A stretch of 15,115 nucleotides of DNA from CAYMUB01 sp964393545 (lineage in GTDB: Bacteria > Patescibacteriota > Microgenomatia > Daviesbacterales > UBA10151). This document shows, piece by piece, positions 5,919-13,018 of the stretch. Made by a program: the position numbers and the translations under genes. The notes under the pieces were generated by a model, which ran no database searches, was not told where the DNA came from, and saw nothing but the letters and a program-made list of their open reading frames with translations. Positions within the stretch are counted from its first letter, which is position 1. Each line of letters starts with the position of its first letter. Where the stretch lies: contig CAYMUB010000061.1 in assembly GCA_964393545.1 (NCBI GenBank), positions 1 to 15,115 on the forward strand. The letters are read 5' to 3'.

Positions 5919-6446
5919 ATGATTGGTTTAAAAAGAGGGATAGTCAGACTTACAACTTATAATTCAAAATGGGCGCAGATTTTTGAGAAAGAAAGGAAAT
6001 TTCTAAAAAGAAAACTTGGCAATGGAATAATTGATATTCAGCATATTGGTAGTACTTCCATCCCAGGAATGCCTGCCAAGCCTATTATCGATATAAGTAT
6101 TAGTATCAAGTCAATGAAAAATTCAAGAGATTTTATCAAATTGTTTGAAGATTTAGGCTACGAATATAGACCAGATTTTGGAGGCCCTAATATCCAATTA
6201 CTCTTTGTGAAAGGATCAGAATCAAAAAGGACTCACTATATACACTTAATGAAATACCAGGGTTCAATATGGAAAAACGATCTACTTTTCCGAGATTATT
6301 TACGTAAAAATAAGCAAAAAGCTCAAGAATATGCTGTCTTGAAAAAGGACTTAGCTAAGAAATATTCAAATGACCGAGTCAACTACACCACAAGTAAAGC
6401 TGATTTTATCCAATCTGTTATAAAACTGGCTAAGAAAGAATTGTAA
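5919..6446 (+). CDS. GrpB family protein (UPF0157, nucleotidyltransferase fold)
   Basis: 175 residues, the family's normal length. The pattern IGLKRGIVRLTTYNSKWAQI near the N terminus, HIGSTSIPGMPAKPIIDI (43-60) and the later HYIHLM (about 107-112) are hallmarks of the GrpB family. The GST and DI residues correspond to the nucleotidyltransferase-like active site. Biological function is not settled; proteins of this fold transfer nucleotides to small molecules or proteins. The ATG at 5919 follows the tRNA-Ser(GGA) by 3 nt with no ribosome-binding site, so the mRNA probably becomes leaderless after tRNA 3' processing. The last 17 nt overlap the end of the convergent tlyA gene. Confidence 0.85.
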   Translation: MIGLKRGIVRLTTYNSKWAQIFEKERKFLKRKLGNGIIDIQHIGSTSIPGMPAKPIIDISISIKSMKNSRDFIKLFEDLGYEYRPDFGGPNIQLLFVKGSESKRTHYIHLMKYQGSIWKNDLLFRDYLRKNKQKAQEYAVLKKDLAKKYSNDRVNYTTSKADFIQSVIKLAKKEL

Positions 6447-6993
6447 TCTTTAAAAGATATTCTTTGTTACCTGCTCCACCTAAGATTGGGGAATCCATAG
6501 AATCGTTTATTGTGAATCGTAAATCGTTAATCGTTTTAATTACCTTATTTTTTACTTCCTCTGCTTTTTCAGGAGGCAAAACACCTTTAACTAAATCTCT
6601 CTTATCTGCTTCATAATGAGGTTTTAATAATGCAATAATAAAACCATTGGGTTTAAGGAACTTTTGAACAACAGGTAAAACCAGTTCCAGTTTTGTCCAG
6701 CCAGCATCAATAGTAATCAAATCCATCTGCTCAGGTAGGGAATTTAAATGAAGAATATTGGTTCTTTCCATTACTACTACCCTTGGATCATTCCTTAATT
6801 TCCAAGCCAGTTCCCCATATGCAGTATCTAAGGCATAAACCTTTTTGGCCCAATTTTGAAGTAAACAATCCACAAACCCACCGGTTGAGGAACCTACATC
6901 TAGACAAGTCAAATTTTCAATTTTCAATTTCCAGTTTTCAACCGCAGCTTGAAGTTTTTCCCCACCTCTTGATACAAATTTGTCACTGGCCAT
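6430..6993 (-). CDS. tlyA: TlyA-type FtsJ-like rRNA methyltransferase, lacking the S4 domain
   Basis: 187 residues against about 240-270 for usual TlyA. The protein starts at the linker (KFVSRGGEKL, 5-14) that normally follows the N-terminal S4 RNA-binding domain. The SAM-binding motif I is DVGSSTGGF (32-40); later ALDTAYGELAWKLR (54-67), DAGWTKLELVLP (96-107), LLKPHYE (122-128) and GNKEYLL (175-181) follow the TlyA pattern, including catalytic-type D, K and E residues. Family members 2'-O-methylate 16S and 23S rRNA. The gene begins inside the last 11 nt of the Nudix gene (translational coupling). Two tandem 7-bp arrays lie in it, at 6914-6941 (linker before motif I) and 6501-6535 (near the C terminus). 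No S4 coding is seen upstream. Confidence 0.85.
   Translation of the reverse strand: MASDKFVSRGGEKLQAAVENWKLKIENLTCLDVGSSTGGFVDCLLQNWAKKVYALDTAYGELAWKLRNDPRVVVMERTNILHLNSLPEQMDLITIDAGWTKLELVLPVVQKFLKPNGFIIALLKPHYEADKRDLVKGVLPPEKAEEVKNKVIKTINDLRFTINDSMDSPILGGAGNKEYLLKITILS
6501..6535. repeat. Tandem 7-bp array near the 3' end of tlyA
   Basis: Five units on the plus strand: AATCGTT, TATTGTG, AATCGTA, AATCGTT, AATCGTT. Four of five follow AATCGTW; the second is degenerate. It encodes the residues around INDLRFTIND, a low-information stretch before the conserved C-terminal GNKEYLL. Confidence 0.9.
6914..6941. repeat. Tandem 7-bp array near the 5' end of tlyA
   Basis: Four units on the plus strand: TTTTCAA, TTTTCAA, TTTCCAG, TTTTCAA. 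They encode ENWKLKIEN, the linker between SRGGEKL and the SAM motif. The linker keeps its usual length, so the array appears to have replaced sequence or been absorbed without shifting the frame. Confidence 0.9.
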
Positions 6994-7387
6994 ATATTTC
7001 CAGGGCTTGTTTTAGTAAAACCTTATCCTGAGAAAATGAGAGTTGCTTTAAAGCATCTCCAGAAGAATACCAACCAGACTCCTCTACTTCAAAATCATGA
7101 TCTTTGATATCTCCTGACTTATATTTCATTAAAAAATAGGTCACCACTTTGAAAATTTTTTCTCCTCCAAAAGTATAGACATATTTTGAATAACCTACTT
7201 TATCTATAATCTCTGCTTCTATTCCGCCTTCTTCTTTTACCTCTCTTAAGGCTGCTCCTTCTGTTGTTTGTCCTGGATCTATCAAACCTTTAGGAAAACT
7301 CCAGTGTTTATTTTGAGAATGCTTTGTGATAAGCACTTCCCCTTTGTCATTAAAAACAATCCCACCTGCTGAAAATTCTCTTTTCAT
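6983..7387 (-). CDS. Nudix hydrolase
   Basis: 134 residues. N-terminal SAGGIVF (6-12) and WSFPKGLID (29-37) lead into the Nudix box at 34-56: G, five residues, then Q where E is usual, seven residues, and REVKEEGGI, matching REUXEEXGU. The catalytic metal-binding glutamates in REVKEE are kept; only the first E of the box is changed (Q40). Members hydrolyse nucleoside diphosphates linked to other groups; the SFPKG pattern recalls diadenosine polyphosphate hydrolases, but the substrate cannot be told. Its end overlaps the start of tlyA by 11 nt. A TAGAAT hexamer lies 7 nt before the ATG, suggesting a leaderless mRNA. Confidence 0.93.
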   Translation of the reverse strand: MKREFSAGGIVFNDKGEVLITKHSQNKHWSFPKGLIDPGQTTEGAALREVKEEGGIEAEIIDKVGYSKYVYTFGGEKIFKVVTYFLMKYKSGDIKDHDFEVEESGWYSSGDALKQLSFSQDKVLLKQALEIYGQ

Positions 7388-7394
7388 GTTCTTA

Positions 7395-7400
7395 ATTCTA
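7395..7400 (-). promoter_or_regulatory. -10 element of the Nudix-tlyA operon
   Basis: TAGAAT on the minus strand, 7 nt upstream of the ATG at 7387. The -35 at the 17-nt spacing (TTTTTC) is poor. The fixed distance to the ATG, shared with other genes here, is the main support. Confidence 0.5.
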
Positions 7401-7449
7401 CCTTAAGTGATAAAAATGAAAAAGAATTAAAAATTCTTGCACTCTTAAC

Positions 7450-7464
7450 ACAGTAATTTACTGT
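7450..7464. promoter_or_regulatory. Perfect 7-bp-arm palindrome upstream of the Nudix gene
   Basis: ACAGTAATTTACTGT: arms ACAGTAA / TTACTGT around a single base. It lies 63 bp upstream of the Nudix ATG in the otherwise featureless 7388-7543 spacer. It could be an operator, but is also short and A+T-rich enough to arise by chance. Confidence 0.35.
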
Positions 7465-7543
7465 ATGGCAAGCTGAGAATGTAGCACAACAAAATTCTGG
7501 GATTTCTGAGAACACAAAGCTTATTGTCTTAGAACAATTCTTA

Positions 7544-9610
7544 TTAAAGTGATGGCGCAGTAACTGTTGTTGATGGAGGTGTGGGTTTAGGTGTTGATAC
7601 AGGTGCAGTTTCAGAGGCTGTCTTAGTAACAGTTTCTATTAAAGTAGGTTCATCAGCAGGCAAAGGTGGTGTGGTTGGAGTGGGTGTTGGTTTAACTGTA
7701 GGTGCTGCAGTTGGTAAAACCGGAACTGGAGTAGGTGAAGGCGGAGACAGCGGTATCCCTGTTTCCTGGCTGATTTCCTCCTGGATTTGTTCAGGTAGCT
7801 CTTCTACTAAAGGGCTAGTTTCTCCACTTGAGGCAGCATCTTTGATCTGCTCAATAATTTCTTCCTCTTTTTGGATAACCTCTTCTTGGGTTGGTTCAAT
7901 TGAGGTAATAGTTTCAACTACTGTTTGAGTTTGGTTAGTTAAACTTTCTATCGGAACAGAGACAGTTTCTATAACCTCTGCAACTTGTTTTTCCAGTAAG
8001 GCTGGGTTTTCAGAGATTGAATCTTGAATATCTTGTGTTTCCTCAATGATTTCTTCTGCCACTTTCTGCTCATCCCCAGTTTTAACTTGAATATTTTCCT
8101 CTTTTAGAATTTGGATGGCTTGAGCTTTGGTTGGTAATTTAGTTGTCCGTACTGATCTTTTTGCCTCTACAGTAAAATTATTGTTTATTTTTGTCTGTAA
8201 GTTATTAACAAGTTTTAAAGACTCAGGGCTTTTTGAATTACAATTTTGGATAGACTGGTTTAGAAACTTGGCAACTTTTAAGTCCAAAACATCGGGTTGG
8301 TCAATTGCCTTAGTATAAAAGCGGGTTTGCGCCAACTTCTCCGGATTTTGGCCATAGTTTTGGCAAATTTGAGTACCGAGGATAGCTTTTATCTGTTGCA
8401 ACCTGGTCAGTTGAGTATCTCTCTGGCTACTTTTTTCAGGAGCTACAGCTGCCAGGACTTTGGGACTTTTTAACTGGACTTCTGTATAAAACAGGAGCCT
8501 TAAATCAACAGGGTAGCTGCTAAAAAGTGTGTCGACGAATTGTTTTTGAAGATCCTCACTTTCCAAATGATTTAAGTGAGCCTTAAAGTTTTGGGCAGCC
8601 TTATCTTTAAATGCTGAAGTGAGTACTAACATTTCTTTCGAGGTAAAACTCTTGGAAAGCTGGTTATATGCCTGAAATTGCCGGAGAGGATTACCATGAA
8701 TAAACTCAATATATCTTTCAATAAGTTTTAACCGTTCTGGTTTTGAAAGTTTAGAGAGTTTTAAATCTAGCTCTTTTTGCAGCAGAGTTTGGGCCTGTCT
8801 TAGGGCTTTTTGGTCAGAAGCTTGAGCATTATTTTCCAGATCTCTAAGTAGAGCAATTGTGGCAAGCTTACTATAATTACTTCCTACTTGAGGAGCAATC
8901 AGTTCTGAAAGTTCCATACTAAAAACTAATGGATCAGAATTGGCTGAAACGATAATATGGGCTATACTTGATAAATGTTTAGTTCTTACCTGCTCAATAG
9001 TGAGAAAATCAGACTCACTTAAGGTGTCTGCCTGTTTTTGCAAAAGAATTTGGTGTTTTAGGTAGTAGCCACTATATGCAAAAGCTTCCTGTTCTAAGAG
9101 ATAAGCCTGAATAGGTTGATCTTTTCCTAATTTATCCAGTACCTGGGAAACTTTGTCAAAATCACTCCCAACTTGATCTAAATTTTTAGCAGAAAGGTCT
9201 ATTAACCGCTGATGTTTTTTGAAATCTTTTTCCGTGTTTGCTTTTTCAATTAACAGTAAGCTTTCTAAGGTTTTCTCATTACCATCTTTAAGCAGTTGTG
9301 AGGCTTTACTGGATGAGTTAGGGGTAAAAAATAGCCTGACTGATCTACCAATATTTTTAAAAAAGTAAAAAGGACTATTAGGCAATAAACCAATATTCTT
9401 TACAGTCTTGTAATCGCCTGGATCAAGTTGTGGTTTAATAGCCACAAGATTGGGATTATTGCCATTTTTTAAGATGTCTACAGATAAATTATGTATGGCA
9501 GTTTTGGCTTGAGGTGAAAGATTTAAGGGCTTGTTTTGGGCAAAAACAGGACTAGTAATACTTAGTGAAAAAAGTAACAGAGTGAAAATGGACAGTAATT
9601 TTAACTTCAT
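7544..9610 (-). CDS. Secreted DUF5667-type protein with Glu-rich and Pro/Thr-rich tail
   Basis: 688 residues. A signal peptide covers 1-24 (basic start, hydrophobic core, PVFA before QN). The stretch near 67-110, with GLLPNSPFYFFKNIGRSVRL followed by a helical, leucine-rich region, matches the DUF5667 pattern common in CPR and actinobacterial surface proteins. Residues about 110-470 look helical and rich in K, L and Q. From about 500 on it is glutamate-rich (repeats such as EEIIEE), then from about 620 rich in P, T and S with PTPTPTTPP, like a cell-surface spacer. No transmembrane anchor or sortase motif is seen at the C terminus, so it may be released or bound to the wall. Function unknown. 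Divergent from a small membrane protein, 34 nt away. Confidence 0.75.
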   Translation of the reverse strand: MKLKLLSIFTLLLFSLSITSPVFAQNKPLNLSPQAKTAIHNLSVDILKNGNNPNLVAIKPQLDPGDYKTVKNIGLLPNSPFYFFKNIGRSVRLFFTPNSSSKASQLLKDGNEKTLESLLLIEKANTEKDFKKHQRLIDLSAKNLDQVGSDFDKVSQVLDKLGKDQPIQAYLLEQEAFAYSGYYLKHQILLQKQADTLSESDFLTIEQVRTKHLSSIAHIIVSANSDPLVFSMELSELIAPQVGSNYSKLATIALLRDLENNAQASDQKALRQAQTLLQKELDLKLSKLSKPERLKLIERYIEFIHGNPLRQFQAYNQLSKSFTSKEMLVLTSAFKDKAAQNFKAHLNHLESEDLQKQFVDTLFSSYPVDLRLLFYTEVQLKSPKVLAAVAPEKSSQRDTQLTRLQQIKAILGTQICQNYGQNPEKLAQTRFYTKAIDQPDVLDLKVAKFLNQSIQNCNSKSPESLKLVNNLQTKINNNFTVEAKRSVRTTKLPTKAQAIQILKEENIQVKTGDEQKVAEEIIEETQDIQDSISENPALLEKQVAEVIETVSVPIESLTNQTQTVVETITSIEPTQEEVIQKEEEIIEQIKDAASSGETSPLVEELPEQIQEEISQETGIPLSPPSPTPVPVLPTAAPTVKPTPTPTTPPLPADEPTLIETVTKTASETAPVSTPKPTPPSTTVTAPSL

Positions 9611-9620
9611 ATATACATGG

Positions 9621-9634
9621 TAACAGATCTGTTA
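9621..9634. promoter_or_regulatory. Perfect 14-bp palindrome between divergent genes
   Basis: TAACAGATCTGTTA is exactly self-complementary and fills nearly half of the 34-nt gap between the starts of the secreted protein (9610) and the membrane protein (9645). It overlaps the likely -10 of the plus-strand gene (TATTAT, 9633-9638, 6 nt before the ATG). Position and symmetry suit a dimeric repressor controlling both genes. Confidence 0.55.
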
Positions 9635-9644
9635 TTATTTAAGT

Positions 9645-10082
9645 ATGGAAGAAGCTCGAACCAAAAGTTCATTTGAAGGTAAAGCGGAAAAAATTGCTGA
9701 TGAGCTAAAAGTGACCTTACCTGCATCGGGTTCACCCCTTCCTCTTAGGCTAATTGCCCTTTTCACTCTGATTGGAGGACTTAGCATTATTGGTAGTTTA
9801 TTTGCAGATATTGTTAAGCCCCCGAGTAATACTCCTCATTTTTATTTCCTGAGGATCATTGTGGGACTGCTTGCCATTTTTATATCTTATGAAATTATTG
9901 AAAAAAGCAAACTGGCAATTTGGTTATATGGAATAATTGTTGTAGTAGGTTTGTTTATTAACCCAATTGTGTCTATCTTGCCAAGTCTGGTGCTAATGTA
10001 TCTTATATTTCAAAGACATCAATTCAAATCATCCATCATAGATCAGTTCTTATTAAATTTACTGACAAAATTTAAAAGATAA
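9645..10082 (+). CDS. Small integral membrane protein, unknown function
   Basis: 145 residues. A charged, soluble N terminus (1-30) is followed by hydrophobic segments at about 34-56, 68-85, 90-106 and 107-123 and a basic tail. No family is recognised. It is divergent from the secreted DUF5667-type protein and shares a palindromic intergenic region with it, so the two may be regulated together; that is inference. The ATG at 9645 is the first start, with a TATTAT hexamer 6 nt upstream and no Shine-Dalgarno. Confidence 0.8.
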   Translation: MEEARTKSSFEGKAEKIADELKVTLPASGSPLPLRLIALFTLIGGLSIIGSLFADIVKPPSNTPHFYFLRIIVGLLAIFISYEIIEKSKLAIWLYGIIVVVGLFINPIVSILPSLVLMYLIFQRHQFKSSIIDQFLLNLLTKFKR

Positions 10083-10150
10083 ATATACTTTGAAAAACTT
10101 ACCAAAAGCCATATGACATACTGCTAAAACCTCAATACCGTTCTGATCTG

Positions 10151-10237
10151 CGGTGGGAGCAGGATTCGAACCTGCGTGAGACTTACATCTCGATTGGTTT
10201 TCGAAACCATCCGAATAGGCCTCTCTCGCATCCCACC
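10151..10237 (-). tRNA. tRNA-Ser(CGA)
   Basis: Acceptor GGTGGGA/TCCCACC, D arm CGA/TCG, anticodon loop TTCGAAA (anticodon CGA) on a stem ATGGT/ACCAA with the outer pair mismatched, long variable arm, T arm GCAGG/CCTGC around TTCGAAT, discriminator G. CCA not encoded. It lies 24 nt downstream of tRNA-Arg on the same strand, probably in one transcript. Confidence 0.95.
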
Positions 10238-10261
10238 CTTATTTTGTAATTTATTACGCTG

Positions 10262-10334
10262 CGCGCTCGGCGGGATTTGAACCCACAATCTCATCGTCCG
10301 CAACGATGGGCATTATCCATTGTGCTACGAGCGC
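10262..10334 (-). tRNA. tRNA-Arg(GCG)
   Basis: 73 nt. Acceptor GCGCTCG/CGAGCGC, anticodon stem CATCG/CGATG with loop TTGCGGA (anticodon GCG), T arm GTGGG/CCCGC around TTCAAAT, discriminator G. CCA not encoded. Most bacteria read CGY codons with an ACG anticodon edited to inosine; here position 34 is G, so TadA editing is not needed for this tRNA. Confidence 0.93.
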
Positions 10335-10360
10335 TGACATGGGTATTTTAACATTATTAG

Positions 10361-10390
10361 ATTGCCACGTCGCTTATGGCGACTCGCAAT
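10361..10390. repeat. REP-like intergenic palindrome
   Basis: Arms ATTGC / GCAAT enclose a second stem GTCGC / GCGAC with loop TTATG. The sequence resembles the widespread bacterial intergenic palindrome that reads ATTGC...GTCGC...GCAATGACA. It lies between tRNA-Arg and the end of the membrane protein gene at 10403 and could act as a transcription-end or mRNA-stabilising hairpin. Confidence 0.6.
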
Positions 10391-10402
10391 GACAGGGAGA
10401 AC

Positions 10403-10963
10403 TTACTTGTGGACATTTTCCAAGGGGAAGTTTTTCTGCAATGAATCTGACCATTTCTCCATCCAAGATCTATATGGCACTTCATGAAATGGCAAAAACC
10501 TGCTAACTATTTTTTTAACTTTTTCCCCATCTACTCCTTCTAAAACTAACATTAATTGGGCTGGAAACCTAAGACTGGTTTGAATATGCATCACTTGATG
10601 TCCTTCTTTTTCTTTAAACCAGAATGAATCTAAAAAATGCCAAAAATAAAAATCCTCACCAACAGTAATACCCTGGGTAGAGATTCTATAACCAACCCGG
10701 TGAGGAGGAACAAAAGCCAGCACATAAGTCACAAAGGCAAAAGAAAGAATTGTGGCAATCAGCAGGAATTCTCTGGCCAAAAGCAGGATTAACACCAGCA
10801 AAATAACAATGATAGCCAAAGTAGTGTAGTAGGATCTTTGCTTTTTCCTAAAAGGTCTAGATGGAGCTTCCCATGAAAGTAAGGTTTTAATTTCCTCTGC
10901 CTCCATCATTTTTGGGGTAAAGAATTCAGGAGCAGGGGGTTTTTGCTTAGGTTTTTTGGGCAT
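10403..10963 (-). CDS. Two-helix membrane protein, unknown function
   Basis: 186 residues. A proline/lysine-rich N terminus (KKPKQKPPAP) precedes two close hydrophobic segments at about 46-63 and 64-84, followed by a soluble region of about 100 residues with alternating beta-like stretches (RISTQGITVGEDFYFWHFLD, 93-112). This layout, a short N-terminal tail, a hairpin of two helices and a PH-like cytoplasmic domain, is common in uncharacterised CPR proteins; no family is assigned. The ATG at 10963 is supported by a near-consensus promoter (TTTACA, 17 nt, TAAACT) exactly 7 nt upstream, implying a leaderless mRNA. Flanked by tRNA genes on the same strand. Confidence 0.8.
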   Translation of the reverse strand: MPKKPKQKPPAPEFFTPKMMEAEEIKTLLSWEAPSRPFRKKQRSYYTTLAIIVILLVLILLLAREFLLIATILSFAFVTYVLAFVPPHRVGYRISTQGITVGEDFYFWHFLDSFWFKEKEGHQVMHIQTSLRFPAQLMLVLEGVDGEKVKKIVSRFLPFHEVPYRSWMEKWSDSLQKNFPLENVHK

Positions 10964-10970
10964 TTGCTTT

Positions 10971-10999
10971 AGTTTAACCCTAAAGACTTAAACTGTAAA
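10971..10999 (-). promoter_or_regulatory. Promoter of the two-helix membrane protein gene
   Basis: TTTACA (10999-10994), 17-nt spacer, TAAACT (10976-10971), then 7 nt to the ATG. The -35 matches the consensus at five of six bases. It begins 4 nt after the upstream tRNA-Ser(TGA). Confidence 0.65.
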
Positions 11000-11002
11000 G
11001 TG

Positions 11003-11089
11003 CGGAGGGGGTGAGATTCGAACTCACGGATCCATTGCTGGATCAGTGGTTTTCAAGACCACCGCTCTAGGCCACTAAGCGACCCCTCC
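11003..11089 (-). tRNA. tRNA-Ser(TGA)
   Basis: Acceptor GGAGGGG/CCCCTCC, anticodon stem GTGGT/ACCAC with loop CTTGAAA (anticodon TGA), long variable arm GATCCAGCAATGGATC, T arm GTGAG/CTCAC around TTCGAAT, discriminator G. CCA not encoded. It is 28 nt downstream of yraN on the same strand. Confidence 0.97.
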
Positions 11090-11117
11090 TTGTGTGCTTA
11101 ATTCTACCAGAATTAAT

Positions 11118-11474
11118 CTACAGATAAACATTTTCATAATGGGTGAGACTGATCAACTCATCTGTTGAGGAGAGAATAACTGCCATCACATCAATCCTGC
11201 AAGGCAGATTTTTCCCTTTCAGATAGATTAAGGCCATATTCTGCACCCGTTTCAATTTATAAGAGTTGATCATTTCCTCAGGCAAACCAAAATCTGTCCC
11301 CTTTTTAGCTTTTACTTCTACAAATACATAAGTATCCTGATCTTTGGCAATAATATCAATTTCACCATAGCGGTTGGAGAAATTTCTTTCCAGTATCTGA
11401 TAACCTTTCTTTTGCAAGGCAGCAGCAGACAGGTTTTCAGCTAGAAAACCTGTCTGACGGTTGTTAGACTTCAT
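11118..11474 (-). CDS. yraN: YraN family (UPF0102) endonuclease-like protein
   Basis: 118 residues, the usual size. The nuclease-like core shows GFLAENLSAAALQKKGY (9-25), then GEIDIIAKD (37-45) and VFVEVKAK (51-58), matching the D...EVK active-site pattern of this family, which shares a fold with Holliday-junction resolvases. Function is unproven; the family often sits by comM and dprA. The ATG overlaps the comM stop by 4 nt (ATGA), so translation is coupled. Last gene of the comF-dprA-comM-yraN cluster. Confidence 0.93.
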   Translation of the reverse strand: MKSNNRQTGFLAENLSAAALQKKGYQILERNFSNRYGEIDIIAKDQDTYVFVEVKAKKGTDFGLPEEMINSYKLKRVQNMALIYLKGKNLPCRIDVMAVILSSTDELISLTHYENVYL

Positions 11475-13018
11475 ACACTTTGCTTATACTGTAAGGCCTC
11501 AGCCATATGAATTGGCATAATATTATCTGATGAAGCAAGATCAGCAATAGTTCTGGCTACTTTAATCAGACGGAAATAACTCCGGGCGGAAAAATCAAAC
11601 TTATCAGCAGCTAATTTAAGCAGATTCTCTGATTCTTTAGTAAGCTGACAGTATTTTTTGACATCGCTATTGCGCATTTGGGAGTTGGTATAAAGACTGC
11701 GGGTTTCTTTGGAAAACCGCTGTTTTTGAATTTGGCGGGCATTCATCACCTGTTCTTTAGCCTGTTTTGAAGATATTCTATTCTCTGGATTTTGGGAGGT
11801 GATAGACAGCTTATTTGAATCAACAACTGAAACAGACACAAACAGGTCAACCCTATCCAAAATAGGACCGGATAAGCGTTGTTTATACTTGGTAATCTGC
11901 CGCTCTGTGCATTTACATTCTTTTTTAGGATGACCCAAATAACCACAAGGACAAGGATTAATGGCTGCCACCAAAGTAAATGAGGCAGGATACTTAACAT
12001 GTCCGGCAACTCTGACAATTTCCACTATTCCATCTTCCATAGGCTGCCTTAAACTTTCAATAATTGATCTGGGGAACTCTGGCATCTCATCTAAAAACAA
12101 CACTCCTAAATGAGCCATACTGACTTCACCTGGCAAAGGATTGCTGCCTCCTCCAACCATACCCGCACTTGAAATTCCATGATGAGGTGCCCGGAATGGC
12201 CGTTTCAAAATAAGGGATTGTCCTTCTGTTAAAAGGCCGGAAACCGAATAAATCCGGGTTACTTCTAACGCCTCATTTTGAGTTAAAGGTGGTAAAATTC
12301 CTGCTAAAGCGCGCGACAGCATTGTTTTACCTGTACCCGGAGGACCTGACATCAACAGATTATGACCGCCTGAGGCAGCAATAATTAAAGCTCTTTTGGC
12401 CTGTTCCTGACCAGCAATCTCACTCAAATCAAATTCAAAGATATCTAGATCTAAAGTTTTACTTACAACTTCAATTTTTAAAGGATCAATCTTTTCTATA
12501 TTTAGTAAATGTTTAACCAACTGAGATAGAGTATTAAGCGATATTACTTTAATTCCTTCTACTACACTGGCTTCTAAAGCAGAAGGCTGAGGCACAAAAA
12601 TGGTGCTGCCACCTATGTGTTTTGCAAACAACCCCAGCAGTAAAATTCCCCTGGTTTTCCTAAGTGTGCCATCCAAAGAAAGTTCACCATAAAAAAAGGA
12701 TTTTGTTAAATCAAAACCCGGGGGTAAACTTAATTGTTCTGAAGCAAGTAAAACCCCTAAAGCAATTGGTAAATCATAAGCTGCTCCATCTTTGGGAATA
12801 TCAGCCGGGGCCAGATTAACGGTAATTTTTTTGGAGGGGAAATTAAGCTTGGAATTGATGATCGCTGTCCTGACTCTTTCCCTGGCCTCTTCCACAGCTT
12901 TGCTGGCCAGCCCCACAATGGTAAATCCAGGAAAACCTGCAGATGCAATATCAACTTCCACATCAACAGGAATAGTTTCCAAACCAATATTAGCAATGGA
13001 GCGGATTTTAACTAGCAT
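11471..13018 (-). CDS. comM: ComM/YifB family Mg-chelatase-like AAA+ ATPase
   Basis: 515 residues, full length for the family. The N-terminal Lon-type domain (about 1-175) has the pattern GFTIVGLASKAVEEARERV. The AAA+ core has Walker A GPPGTGKT (225-232), Walker B VLFLDE (306-311) and the conserved RAPHHGISSAGMVGGG (276-291). INPCPCGYLGH (354-364) with ECKC (367-370) gives four cysteines for a zinc site, followed by the arginine-finger-like LDRVD (387-391). In Vibrio, ComM is a hexameric helicase promoting branch migration during natural transformation. Its start lies in the last 11 nt of dprA and its end overlaps yraN, so all three are coupled. Confidence 0.96.
   Translation of the reverse strand: MLVKIRSIANIGLETIPVDVEVDIASAGFPGFTIVGLASKAVEEARERVRTAIINSKLNFPSKKITVNLAPADIPKDGAAYDLPIALGVLLASEQLSLPPGFDLTKSFFYGELSLDGTLRKTRGILLLGLFAKHIGGSTIFVPQPSALEASVVEGIKVISLNTLSQLVKHLLNIEKIDPLKIEVVSKTLDLDIFEFDLSEIAGQEQAKRALIIAASGGHNLLMSGPPGTGKTMLSRALAGILPPLTQNEALEVTRIYSVSGLLTEGQSLILKRPFRAPHHGISSAGMVGGGSNPLPGEVSMAHLGVLFLDEMPEFPRSIIESLRQPMEDGIVEIVRVAGHVKYPASFTLVAAINPCPCGYLGHPKKECKCTERQITKYKQRLSGPILDRVDLFVSVSVVDSNKLSITSQNPENRISSKQAKEQVMNARQIQKQRFSKETRSLYTNSQMRNSDVKKYCQLTKESENLLKLAADKFDFSARSYFRLIKVARTIADLASSDNIMPIHMAEALQYKQSV

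Noticed and set aside
7500..7543. Rho-independent terminator after the secreted protein gene
   Set aside because: Only a weak 5-bp stem (ATTGT/ACAAT) is seen with no T run in the right place.
7581..7928. Plus-strand ORF rich in glycine, valine and serine opposite the secreted protein
   Set aside because: It is the antisense of the Pro/Thr- and Glu-rich tail; composition explains the open frame.
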